Position numbers and translations under genes: made by a program. Below, piece by piece: positions 1 through 5,748 of a stretch of DNA of 5,748 nucleotides (position 1 is the first letter of the stretch; every line of letters begins with the position of its first letter). The DNA comes from Azonexus sp. GTDB taxonomy: Bacteria > Pseudomonadota > Gammaproteobacteria > Burkholderiales > Rhodocyclaceae. Location: NCBI GenBank assembly GCA_030697085.1, contig JAUYQT010000353.1, positions 1 to 5,748 of the forward strand, in the 5' to 3' direction. The notes beneath the pieces were generated by a model that made no database searches, was not told where the DNA came from, and worked only from the letters and a program-made list of their open reading frames with translations.

Positions 1-578
1 CCCCTGGCGACGTGGAGATATGCCTTGCGTGCCGGGTTCAAGGGCAGAGTTGCGGTTTCGTCGGCATCGAACAGGCCGGCATAAATCGAGGCGTCGGCGT
101 GGATCGTCACCGAACCATCGGTGGCGTCGGGTGAGGCGATCAGGCGCAGGCGGCCACGTTTGTCGGCATCGGTAAAAGCTTTCTGTTCATAGCCCGGCGC
201 GATGCCTTTCTCGCGCGGCTCGATCCAGATCTGGAAGAGATGCGTTGTTGCATCCGGCGCATGGTTGAACTCGCTGTGCATCACACCGCGTCCAGCACTC
301 ATCCGCTGCACGTCGCCGGGTGGAATGGTGGTGCCATTGCCCATACTGTCCTGATGCGCCAGGGCGCCGGAGGTGACATAGGTGACGATTTCCATGTCGC
401 GGTGGCCGTGCTTGCCAAAACCACCGCCGGCCGCAATCAGGTCTTCATTAATTACGCGCAGATTGCCCCAGCCCATGTAAGCCGGGTCGTAATAGTCGGC
501 GAATGAAAACGAGTGATGGCTTTTCAGCCAGCCATGGTCGGCATAGCCGCGATCTTCGGATTTGCGAACGGTCAGCAT
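1..578 (-). CDS. Pirin family protein (bicupin), 3' end cut by window edge
   Basis: The frame read leftward from the ATG at 578 gives 192 residues and runs off the window without a stop. Family members of the YhaK/YhhW type are usually about 230-290 residues, so roughly 40 or more C-terminal residues are missing. Diagnostic pirin motifs are visible: HHSFSFADYYDPA at residues 21-33, GGGFGKHGHRDMEIV at about 51-65, and GDVQRMSAGRGVMHSEFNH at about 88-106. H57, H59, H101 and E103 match the four metal ligands of the N-terminal cupin. Known pirins are cytosolic; some show quercetin 2,3-dioxygenase activity and others act as redox-sensing cofactors. No signal peptide is seen. An AAGGAG ribosome site (587-592) lies 8 bases before the ATG. 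It is the last visible gene of the leftward operon, 29 bases after the upstream yceI stop. Family assignment is firm; the substrate is unknown. Confidence 0.95.
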   Translation of the reverse strand, partial: MLTVRKSEDRGYADHGWLKSHHSFSFADYYDPAYMGWGNLRVINEDLIAAGGGFGKHGHRDMEIVTYVTSGALAHQDSMGNGTTIPPGDVQRMSAGRGVMHSEFNHAPDATTHLFQIWIEPREKGIAPGYEQKAFTDADKRGRLRLIASPDATDGSVTIHADASIYAGLFDADETATLPLNPARKAYLHVAR

Positions 579-607
579 GGGCGGGGCTCCTTGGGCAGGT
601 GTGGCGT

Positions 608-1186
608 TTAGGGCTTCATGGCTTCGATGGCGATGTCGATGCGAACTTCGTCGCCCACGTTGGGGGCGTATTTGCCGGCGTTGAATTCAGTACGCTTGAC
701 CACCGTCCAGGCGTTGGCGCCGATGGCATCCTTTTTCGTCATCGGATGCGGCATTGCCTTGAAGGACGAGACGGTCAGGGTCACCGGCTTGGTAACGCCC
801 TTCAGCGTCAGCTGGCCTTCGATGGAAACCGGCTTGTCACCCTCGAACACCACTTTGCTGGATTTGAAGGTGGCGGTCGGGTACTTGGCGGTGTCGAGGA
901 AGTCTTCACCCTGAATGTGTTCGTTGAACGTGCTGTAGCCGGTATCGACCGATTTTGTGTCAATTTCGATGTCGACCGTAGCAGTCTTGGCGGCCTTGTC
1001 GAGCACGACCTTGCCGGTCGTTTTGTTGAAGCGGCTGAGCTGCGTCGAGTAGCCGAAGTGGCTGTACGAGAAGCGCGGGAAGGTGTGGGTGCCATCGACG
1101 ACGAAGGTTTCCGGCGCGGCCAGCGCGGGGGCGGCAACAGCCGAGGCGAGAATGAGGGCGGCGGTGAGTTTGGTCAGTTTTTGCAT
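608..1186 (-). CDS. YceI family periplasmic protein, canonical type (copy 1)
   Basis: 192 residues, the usual YceI length. Residues 1-23 form a Sec signal peptide (K3/K6, a hydrophobic core, then APALA before APETF), so the mature protein should be periplasmic. The mature part is a typical YceI lipocalin-like beta barrel: FVVDGTHTFPRFSYSHFGYS near the N terminus, a VDIEIDTKSVDTG strand, the HIQGEDFLDTAKYPTATFKS signature, the GQLTLKGVTKPVTL strand, and a final KRTEFNAG...VGDEVRIDIAIEA segment. Solved homologues bind polyisoprenoid chains, including ubiquinone-8, in the barrel; binding here is inferred from the family. GGAGA at 1193-1197 sits about 6 bases before the ATG. The gene lies 35 bases downstream of a second, diverged yceI and 29 bases before the pirin gene, in the same direction. 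In E. coli yceI is also next to a cytochrome b561 gene (yceJ), which supports a functional tie to the b561 here. Confidence 0.95.
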   Translation of the reverse strand: MQKLTKLTAALILASAVAAPALAAPETFVVDGTHTFPRFSYSHFGYSTQLSRFNKTTGKVVLDKAAKTATVDIEIDTKSVDTGYSTFNEHIQGEDFLDTAKYPTATFKSSKVVFEGDKPVSIEGQLTLKGVTKPVTLTVSSFKAMPHPMTKKDAIGANAWTVVKRTEFNAGKYAPNVGDEVRIDIAIEAMKP

Positions 1187-1221
1187 GGTGGTTCTCCGTT
1201 TATGGCTTTGGGGTTGGGGGC

Positions 1222-1785
1222 TTATTTGCTTGCTGCGGTGATGCGGAACTTGATCAGGACATCGTTGGCAACAACATCGAATTTGGCCCAGCTGCCTTCG
1301 CCGATAGAAAAATCGGCGCGGCGAATGGTGAAGCTGCCCTCGAAGACGCCGCTATTGCCCTGCGCCGTGAAGGTGGCGGGAACGACGACATCCTGCGTTT
1401 TGCCCTTGATGCTCAGCTGGCCGGCAACTTCATAACGATTGCTGCCAAGTGCCTTGACGTTGCCGGAGACGAAACGGGCGGTCGGAAACGCCTTGGTGTT
1501 GAACCATGGTTTGCCGGCCACTTCCTCGTCACCTTCCTGGGCACCGGTATCGACGCTGGCCAGTTCGACATCGAAACTCGCCTTGGCGGCGGTCGGCTTG
1601 GCCGGGTCGAAATTCAGCAGGCTGGAAAATCGCTTGAATTTGCCGTCGACCGCAACACCCATCTGCTTGTAGGTGAAGTTGATGGCGCTCTTGTCGTTCT
1701 GCACCAGGTTGTATTCGACGGCGTGGGCGGCGAACGGAAGTACGAGTGATGTTGAAATAACGAGGGCGATGGCTAAACGGTTCAT
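1222..1785 (-). CDS. YceI family periplasmic protein, diverged type (copy 2)
   Basis: 187 residues from the ATG at 1785. An in-frame ATG at 1791 would add two residues and overlap the upstream stop as ATGA, but it lies only 2 bases after GGAG (1794-1797), whereas the ATG at 1785 has 8-base spacing; I prefer 1785. The N terminus is a Sec signal peptide (MNRLAIALVI... cleaved after AAHA, before VEYN). The mature part is YceI-like: SAINFTYKQMGVAVDG, a SFDVELASVDTG strand, WFNTKAFPTARFVSG (equivalent to FLDTAKYPTATFKS in copy 1), GQLSIKGKTQDVVVP, and RADFSIGEGSWA near the end. It differs widely from copy 1 and lacks that copy's FSYSHFGYS region, so it is a separate YceI subfamily and not a recent duplicate. 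Its start lies 2 bases beyond the stop of the b561 gene, implying translational coupling. Likely role: periplasmic binding of an isoprenoid or quinone-like lipid, by family. Confidence 0.93.
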   Translation of the reverse strand: MNRLAIALVISTSLVLPFAAHAVEYNLVQNDKSAINFTYKQMGVAVDGKFKRFSSLLNFDPAKPTAAKASFDVELASVDTGAQEGDEEVAGKPWFNTKAFPTARFVSGNVKALGSNRYEVAGQLSIKGKTQDVVVPATFTAQGNSGVFEGSFTIRRADFSIGEGSWAKFDVVANDVLIKFRITAASK

Positions 1786-1787
1786 GG

Positions 1788-2330
1788 TCATTTCTCCGTG
1801 TTATGCGCAGGCAACATGCGGGTCAGGATGTCGTCCTTGTCGATGAAGTGATGTTTCAGGGCGGCGCCGATGTGGCCGGCGATGACGGCGACGAAAAGCA
1901 AGTTGAGGCTCATATGGACGGTTTGCAGCAGATCGCCCACTTCTTTGTTCTTCTCCAGCAGATCGGGGATCGGCAGCACGCCGAACCACACCGTCTGGAA
2001 ACCTTTGGCCGAACTCATCAGCCAGCCGGAAAGAGGGATGACGATCATCAGCCCATAAAGCAGCAGGTGGCCGGCGTGGGCGGCCAGTTGCAGCCGCTTC
2101 GGCATGCTGGCCGGCAAGGCGGGCGGGCGGTGCGTCACGCGCCAGAACAGGCGCAGCCAGACGAGCAGGAAGGCACTGACCCCGGCCCATTTGTGCCATG
2201 AAAAAAGCTGCAACTTCCGGGGTGATAGCGGCAGATCTTGCATGTAGAAACCCAATGCCAGCAGGCCGAAGAAGAGAACGGCCATCAGCCAATGCAGGGC
2301 TTTGGCGGTAGCGGTGTAGCTAACTGTCAC
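1788..2330 (-). CDS. Cytochrome b561 (CybB/YceJ-like), inner-membrane dihaem protein
   Basis: 180 residues from a GTG at 2330. A TTG at 2336 is also in frame and would overlap the upstream stop as TTGA, but it directly abuts the AGGGGG ribosome site (2337-2342), while the GTG has 6-base spacing. With this start the first haem histidine is H13, as in E. coli CybB. Four membrane helices are visible, at about 12-29, 46-64, 87-105 and 137-157. Candidate haem b ligands are H13 (ALHW), H46 (SWHKWAG), H139 (QTVHMSL) and H153 (IAGHIGAA), one or two per helix in the family pattern, implying two haems. Known relatives move electrons between ubiquinol/ubiquinone and an acceptor such as superoxide. A soluble KNKEVGDLLQ loop precedes helix 4. 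It sits between the dioxygenase gene and two yceI genes; the b561-yceI pairing recalls E. coli yceJ-yceI. The electron partner here is not evident. Confidence 0.95.
   Translation of the reverse strand: MTVSYTATAKALHWLMAVLFFGLLALGFYMQDLPLSPRKLQLFSWHKWAGVSAFLLVWLRLFWRVTHRPPALPASMPKRLQLAAHAGHLLLYGLMIVIPLSGWLMSSAKGFQTVWFGVLPIPDLLEKNKEVGDLLQTVHMSLNLLFVAVIAGHIGAALKHHFIDKDDILTRMLPAHNTEK
1793..1797 (-). promoter_or_regulatory. Ribosome binding site deciding the start of yceI copy 2
   Basis: GGAGA read on the minus strand, inside the last codons of the cytochrome b561 gene. It is 8 bases (counted from GGAG) before the ATG at 1785 and only 2 bases before the ATG at 1791, so it favours the inner start. 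Confidence 0.6.
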
Positions 2331-2332
2331 GG

Positions 2333-3136
2333 TCAACCCCCTTTTTTCGGCAAAAATGCATAGGCATCCATCGCAATGACGTAATCATCGATGCCGGCAT
2401 GAAAGCGTTGAACCTCGGCCTGTTCGCCACCAGCACCCAATGCGACAAATAAAGGCAACAAATGTTCATCGCTCGGGTGGGCTTGCACGGCGCCCGGGGC
2501 CTGAGCACGATAGTCGAGCACGGCGGATATGTCATGAGCTTGCAGCCGGTTCGCCAGCCAGTCGGTGAACTGGCGCACATAAGCCGGTGTCTGGCCGCCA
2601 TTGCGCGATGCCAGCTGGTAGTCGCGCAGGTTGTGCGTTACGTTGCCGGAGGCGATGACCAGAAAGCCTTTGGCCAGCAGTGGCGCCAGGGCCCGGCCGA
2701 GTAGATATGCCTGTTCCGGCCCGGCATGGCTTTGAATGGAGAGTGGAATCACCGGCACGTCGGCTTCCGGGAACATCAGGCGCAGCGGCACCCAGGCACC
2801 GTGGTCGAGGCCGCGTTGAGTATCCGTCGCGACTGGCAGGCCGGCCGCGCGGATGGCAGCGACGACGACCTCGGCCGCTTCGCGGCAACCAGTGGCTGGA
2901 TAGCGCAGGGCGTAGAGTTCATCCGGGAAACCGGAGAAGTCATGAATGGTTTCCAGGCGGTCGGCGAAACCGACGGTCGGTACAGCGGTGTCCCAGTGCG
3001 CGCTGATCATGATGATGGCGCGCGGCAAGGACAAGGCGCGGGCCTTGGCGGAAATCGCCGCCCCGGCCGCACCCGGGCGCAGCGCAAAGGTCGGCGCGCC
3101 GTGGGGGACAAATAATGCAGGTTGGGCCGGGCTCAT
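2333..3136 (-). CDS. LigB/YgiD-family extradiol dioxygenase (4,5-DOPA dioxygenase-like)
   Basis: 267 residues, the usual length for the single-domain DODA/YgiD group of class III extradiol dioxygenases. Visible motifs in order: FVPHGAPT (H12), MISAHWD (H47), IHDFSGFPDELYALRYPA (65-81), LDHGAWVPLRLMFPEADVPV (110-129), IASGNVTHNLRD (H168) and AHPSDEHLLPLFVALGA (H220, E224, H225). H12, H47 and H220 correspond to the metal-binding histidines of the family, with H112 and H168 in the active-site pocket. The enzymes open catechol-type rings next to the hydroxyls; DOPA is the named model substrate, but many bacterial members have unknown physiological substrates. No signal peptide, so cytosolic. AGGAG at 3145-3149 is 8 bases before the ATG. 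It is the first gene of the leftward operon and is divergent from the lysR gene, the usual layout for a LysR target. Confidence 0.93.
   Translation of the reverse strand: MSPAQPALFVPHGAPTFALRPGAAGAAISAKARALSLPRAIIMISAHWDTAVPTVGFADRLETIHDFSGFPDELYALRYPATGCREAAEVVVAAIRAAGLPVATDTQRGLDHGAWVPLRLMFPEADVPVIPLSIQSHAGPEQAYLLGRALAPLLAKGFLVIASGNVTHNLRDYQLASRNGGQTPAYVRQFTDWLANRLQAHDISAVLDYRAQAPGAVQAHPSDEHLLPLFVALGAGGEQAEVQRFHAGIDDYVIAMDAYAFLPKKGG
2337..2342 (-). promoter_or_regulatory. Ribosome binding site deciding the start of the b561 gene
   Basis: AGGGGG on the minus strand, within the last codons of the dioxygenase gene (the KKGG end). It leaves 6 bases before the GTG at 2330 and none before the TTG at 2336, so it favours GTG. 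Confidence 0.55.
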
Positions 3137-3231
3137 GTGAGCAACTCCTGATGCGATGGATGTACTCTAGTCTTCCTTGCTGCAGCGAAATAGCCGACAA
3201 TCTGCAAATGTTTATTGCTTAATTGGCAACA
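3137..3231. promoter_or_regulatory. Divergent control region between the dioxygenase operon and lysR
   Basis: These 95 bases separate two divergent genes and must hold both promoters. On the minus strand TAGAGT (3164-3169) matches 4 of 6 bases of a -10 box and would place a transcript start near 3157, about 20 bases before the dioxygenase ATG. No good -35 box lies at the right distance, which is common at LysR-activated promoters. For lysR I see only weak elements, such as GACAAT at 3196-3201, and no convincing ribosome site before its ATG. The position assignments are by eye. Confidence 0.45.
3204..3229. promoter_or_regulatory. Candidate LysR operator: GCAA-N7-TTGC-N7-GCAA
   Basis: Three alternating half-sites lie exactly 11 bases apart: GCAA (3204-3207), TTGC (3215-3218) and GCAA (3226-3229). 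The right pair forms the dyad TTGC-TTAATTG-GCAA and contains T3216-N11-A3228, the classic LysR recognition form. Its centre (about 3222) is some 65 bases upstream of the start proposed for the leftward operon, the standard place for a LysR recognition site, and it ends 2 bases before the lysR ATG, which would suit autorepression. The dyad is seen directly; its use by this LysR is inferred. Confidence 0.5.
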
Positions 3232-4131
3232 ATGGATCGACTCGATGCCATGCATCTCTTCCTGCGGGTGGCTGAACTGGGCAGCTTTTCAGCGGTGGCG
3301 CAGCAACTGGGCCTGGCGCGCTCCGTCGTGACGCGGCAGATTGCTGCCCTCGAAAGTCACCTCGGCGTCAAATTGATGGTGCGCAGCACACGCCGACTGG
3401 CACTGACTTCGGCCGGCACCGCCTATCTGGAAAAATGCCGGGTCATCCTGAATCTGGTCGAAGCGGCGGAAACCGACGTGGCGGAAGAGCGCCTGATCCC
3501 GCGCGGCAATATCCGCATCAGCCTGCCGCTCAGTTTCGGCATCAAGCGTCTGGCACCGCTGCTGCTCGATTTTTCGCAGCGTTACCCGGAAGTCAGCCTG
3601 GATATGGATTACACCGACCGCCGGGTGAAACTGATCGAGGAGGGGATCGATCTTTCCATTCGCATCACGCGCCGAATGGACCCCGGCGATGTGGCACGCA
3701 AGATCGGCACCGGCCACATGCGGGTGGTTGCTTCGCCGGAATATCTCGCCCGCCACGGTCGACCGCAAAATCCGGCCGAATTGGCGCATCACGAATGCCT
3801 GGGTTACACCGCCAGCGGGGCAATTTCCAATTGGCAATTCATGGTCGATGGCCAACTGGAGAATTTTTCTCTACGCAGTCGCATCAATGCCAATAATGGC
3901 GAGGTGCTGACCGAAGCAGCGGCGCAGGGGCTGGGCATTACGCTGCAGCCGGATTTTATTGCCGACAGCTTTATTGCGACCGGTCGGGTCGAACAAATCT
4001 TGCTCGATTTCCCGATTCCGGAACTCGGCATTTATGCCATGCTGCCCAGCAACCGCCACGTGCCGCATCGGGTGCGGGCGTTGATGGATTTTCTCGCCGA
4101 GCAACTGATTTCCCTCTGCAAGTCCAAGTGA
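3232..4131 (+). CDS. LysR-type transcriptional regulator
   Basis: 299 residues from the ATG at 3232, the normal LysR length. An in-frame TTG at 3223 would add MAT, but MDRLDAMHLFLRVAELGSF is the typical family N terminus, so the ATG is preferred. The winged helix-turn-helix spans about residues 4-62, with the HTH at about 18-37 (SFSAVAQQLGLARSVVTRQI), followed by ALESHLGVKLMVRSTRRLALTSAG and a linker helix. Residues about 90-295 form the periplasmic-binding-protein-like effector domain, with IRISLPLSFGIKRLAPLL at the start, DYTDRRVKLIEEGIDLSIRI in the middle and AAQGLGITLQPDFI later. The effector is not evident; neighbouring genes suggest an aromatic or quinone-like compound. It is divergent from the dioxygenase operon, 95 bases apart, and likely controls it and itself through the dyad next to its start. 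No clear ribosome site is seen, so its translation may be weak. Confidence 0.95.
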   Translation: MDRLDAMHLFLRVAELGSFSAVAQQLGLARSVVTRQIAALESHLGVKLMVRSTRRLALTSAGTAYLEKCRVILNLVEAAETDVAEERLIPRGNIRISLPLSFGIKRLAPLLLDFSQRYPEVSLDMDYTDRRVKLIEEGIDLSIRITRRMDPGDVARKIGTGHMRVVASPEYLARHGRPQNPAELAHHECLGYTASGAISNWQFMVDGQLENFSLRSRINANNGEVLTEAAAQGLGITLQPDFIADSFIATGRVEQILLDFPIPELGIYAMLPSNRHVPHRVRALMDFLAEQLISLCKSK

Positions 4132-4159
4132 ACCCCACTTCTGTTCCGGAGAATAAAAA

Positions 4160-4831
4160 ATGAAGAAAACAAGAGTTGCCTTGCTGACTGGCCTGCTGTT
4201 GATCGCGCCGCTCACCTACGCCGGTGCAACGATCGAACTGGCGGCCGAGGCCAGTCGGCCAGCGGCCAACGACATGGTGCGCGCCAGTATTTACAGCGAA
4301 TCGACTGGCAATAATCCGGCCGAGTTGGCCCGCCGGATTAATCAGGAAATCACCGCAGCGCTCAAGGTCATTCGCGATCATCCCGTGGTTTCAGTCAAAA
4401 GTGGCCAGCAATCAACCTACCCGATCTACGGGAAGGAACAGAAAATCGAAAACTGGCGTATGCGCAGCGAACTGATTCTCGAATCGAAGGAATTGGCGAC
4501 GGTCTCCGAACTGATCGGCAAGCTGCAGCAAATGCGTCTTGCCCTTGGCTCGGTCAGCCAGATGCCATCGCCCGAAACGCGCCGGCAGGTTGAGGATGAA
4601 ACAACCCGCGATGCGATCCGCGCCTTCCAGAGTCGGGCGGCCGTGGTCGCCGAACAGTTGGGCAAAACCTGGAAAATCAAACAGCTAAATATCCAGCAAG
4701 GGGGCAGCGTGCCGATGCCGATGATGCGGGCCAGTCGTGCCATGGTGGCCGAGGCCGCCCCGGCCCCGCTGGAAGCCGGCGAGAGCCAGCTGACAACAAC
4801 GATCAGTGGGCAGATCGAACTGGCGGATTAA
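4160..4831 (+). CDS. SIMPL domain (DUF541) periplasmic protein
   Basis: 223 residues. Residues 1-21 look like a Sec signal peptide (MKKTR, hydrophobic LLTGLLLIAPL, cleavage after TYA). The mature protein has SIMPL/DUF541 features: an N-terminal IELAAEASRPAANDMVRASI strand pair, a helix with NPAELARRINQEITAALKVI, the TYPIYGKEQKIENWRMRSEL segment typical of proteobacterial members, a helix with LATVSELIGKLQQM, a DAIRAFQSRAAVVAEQLGK helix, and a C-terminal strand TTTISGQIEL. E. coli YggE of this family lowers oxidative stress; the biochemical activity is not known. GGAGA (4148-4152) lies 7 bases before the ATG. The gene starts 28 bases after lysR on the same strand with no terminator between, so cotranscription is likely. 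Family call is strong, role uncertain. Confidence 0.9.
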   Translation: MKKTRVALLTGLLLIAPLTYAGATIELAAEASRPAANDMVRASIYSESTGNNPAELARRINQEITAALKVIRDHPVVSVKSGQQSTYPIYGKEQKIENWRMRSELILESKELATVSELIGKLQQMRLALGSVSQMPSPETRRQVEDETTRDAIRAFQSRAAVVAEQLGKTWKIKQLNIQQGGSVPMPMMRASRAMVAEAAPAPLEAGESQLTTTISGQIELAD

Positions 4832-4974
4832 CGCTGCTGGAAAATTTCTCCAAACGTCATGAGGCTTGTCGCGCATGGTAGATGGCAGGTTCTGGTTGAT
4901 TCCACTCTGCTATCCTCGCCGCCTGGATGGTGAGTGACGAAAGTAAATTACCTTTTATGCGGAGTTCGATTTAG

Positions 4975-5748
4975 ATGCGAATAATGATTGTTGAAGACAA
5001 TGCTGCAATGCGCAAAGTATTGCTCTCTGTATTTAGCCGTGCCGGATACGAGGTTGTTGGGGTCTTCGAGGATGGCAACGGTCTGGAGGAGAAAATTCAG
5101 CAGGCTAACCCTGATATCGTTTGCCTGGATTACAACTTGCCGGGGCGTGACGGGTTGGCCATTCTCAAGTCGATTCAGTCATTGGCGCCAGAAATTGACG
5201 TGCTTTTCATGACGGCCTCCGAAGAGTCCGGCCTTGAAGAAAAAGCGGCGGATGCTGGGGCTGCCGGATTTATCCGCAAGCCGTTTAGTCAGACGCAAAT
5301 TGTTGATGAGTTGCAGGTGGTCGCTGAAACGCGTCGCCTGGCCAAAGCCTCGGCGCTCGAAAACAAGAGTTTGAGCCAAGGGGCGGGTTCAGTGACAAGC
5401 GCTACCACGCGAGGAACGGCAGTGATTGCCGATGACAACGGCTCCATTCGTCTGATCCTCAATGCACTGCTCAAAGAGTCCCGCATGAAGGTCGTGCAGT
5501 CGGTAAGCAACGGAGCAGAAGCGGTGCTGGCCGCGAAGAATCATCAACCGGCCGTACTTTTTCTCGATATCAACATGCCGGTGATGGGTGGCATGGAAGC
5601 ATTACCTCTGATCAGGGCTGCCAGCCCGAATACCGCAGTTGTCATGGTGACCGGGTGTGTCGACAAGCAACAGGTGACCCAGGCCGCTGGGCTGGGGGCG
5701 GTTGGCTACATCATTAAACCTATGCGGCCGGCTTACGTTGAAAATTTC
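4975..5748 (+). CDS. Response regulator with two receiver domains, 3' end cut by window edge
   Basis: The frame from the ATG at 4975 runs 258 codons to the window edge without a stop. GGAG at 4961-4964 is 10 bases before the ATG; a later ATG at 4984 would remove a receiver strand and lies too far from the ribosome site. Receiver 1 (about 1-120) has acidic E7/D8, phosphoacceptor D52 in CLDYNLPGRDG, T80 in FMTAS and K102 in FIRKPF. A low-complexity Ser/Thr/Ala/Gly linker follows (about 123-147). Receiver 2 (about 148 onward) has D153/D154, phosphoacceptor D198 in FLDINMPVMGG, T226 in VMVTG and K248 in YIIKPM. Both domains keep all catalytic residues, so both should accept phosphate. No output domain is visible yet; it may end as a tandem receiver or carry an output domain beyond the edge. 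It is 143 bases after the SIMPL gene, probably its own transcription unit. The partner kinase is not in the window. Confidence 0.93.
   Translation, partial: MRIMIVEDNAAMRKVLLSVFSRAGYEVVGVFEDGNGLEEKIQQANPDIVCLDYNLPGRDGLAILKSIQSLAPEIDVLFMTASEESGLEEKAADAGAAGFIRKPFSQTQIVDELQVVAETRRLAKASALENKSLSQGAGSVTSATTRGTAVIADDNGSIRLILNALLKESRMKVVQSVSNGAEAVLAAKNHQPAVLFLDINMPVMGGMEALPLIRAASPNTAVVMVTGCVDKQQVTQAAGLGAVGYIIKPMRPAYVENF

Noticed and set aside
503..1435. A 310-codon open frame on the plus strand across both yceI genes
   Set aside because: It is antisense to two well-supported secreted proteins, has no family resemblance, and its composition (Gly/Arg/Val/Glu-rich) is that of a shadow frame in GC-rich DNA.
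2726..3115. Plus-strand open frame antisense to the dioxygenase gene
   Set aside because: Shadow of a gene with conserved catalytic motifs; no recognisable domain.
3179..3186. Perfect 8-base palindrome GCTGCAGC in the divergent region
   Set aside because: Too short and without flanking symmetry; expected by chance in GC-rich DNA and not of T-N11-A form.
3289..3855. A 188-codon minus-strand open frame inside lysR
   Set aside because: It lies fully antisense to a clear LysR gene and has the His/Gln/Arg/Ala-rich composition of a shadow frame.
4883..4899. TGGCAGG...TTGAT resembling a sigma-54 promoter before the response regulator
   Set aside because: The -12 element is shifted by 2 bases from the required spacing and lacks GC, so it does not fit.
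4832..4974. Possible terminator or clear promoter in the gap after the SIMPL gene
   Set aside because: GGAAAATTTCTCC (4839 onward) is only a short AT palindrome without a GC stem or T-run. TAAATT (4944-4949) is a weak -10 without a matching -35. Nothing firm is seen in this gap.
4988..5212. Short plus-strand frame starting inside the response regulator
   Set aside because: It is out of frame with receiver 1, whose catalytic residues are all intact in the main frame.

Overview
The window is a gene-dense, fairly GC-rich stretch of bacterial chromosome. Gene content and protein style (paired YceI proteins with a cytochrome b561, a LysR divergent to a LigB-type dioxygenase, a SIMPL/DUF541 protein of the YPIYG...IENW type) suggest a betaproteobacterium, plausibly in the Rhodocyclales (Dechloromonas/Azonexus-like). 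That placement is an impression, not a search result. No mobile elements, RNA genes or CRISPR were seen.

Left part (1-3136, minus strand). Five genes run leftward from a promoter region near 3140-3230: a LigB/YgiD-family extradiol dioxygenase (4,5-DOPA dioxygenase-like), a four-helix cytochrome b561, two different secreted YceI-family proteins, and a pirin (bicupin) that runs off the left edge. Gaps between them are 2 to 35 bases, so they look like one operon.

Centre (3137-3231). A 95-base divergent control region separates the operon from a plus-strand LysR-type regulator. It holds a regular GCAA-N7-TTGC-N7-GCAA array whose right half is a T-N11-A LysR box. The box overlaps the translation start region of lysR and lies about 65 bases upstream of a plausible start of the leftward operon.

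Right part (3232-5748, plus strand). The LysR gene is followed after 28 bases by a secreted SIMPL (DUF541) protein, probably cotranscribed. After a 143-base gap without a gene there is a response regulator with two receiver domains, cut by the right edge; it looks unrelated to the cluster.

Working idea (inference): the LysR-controlled cluster is a redox module. Cytochrome b561 exchanges electrons with the quinone pool, YceI proteins bind isoprenoid lipids such as ubiquinone in the periplasm, and the cytosolic dioxygenase and pirin belong to families acting on catechol or flavonol-type aromatics. SIMPL proteins are linked to oxidative stress defence. Together they could sense and handle quinone or catechol stress.
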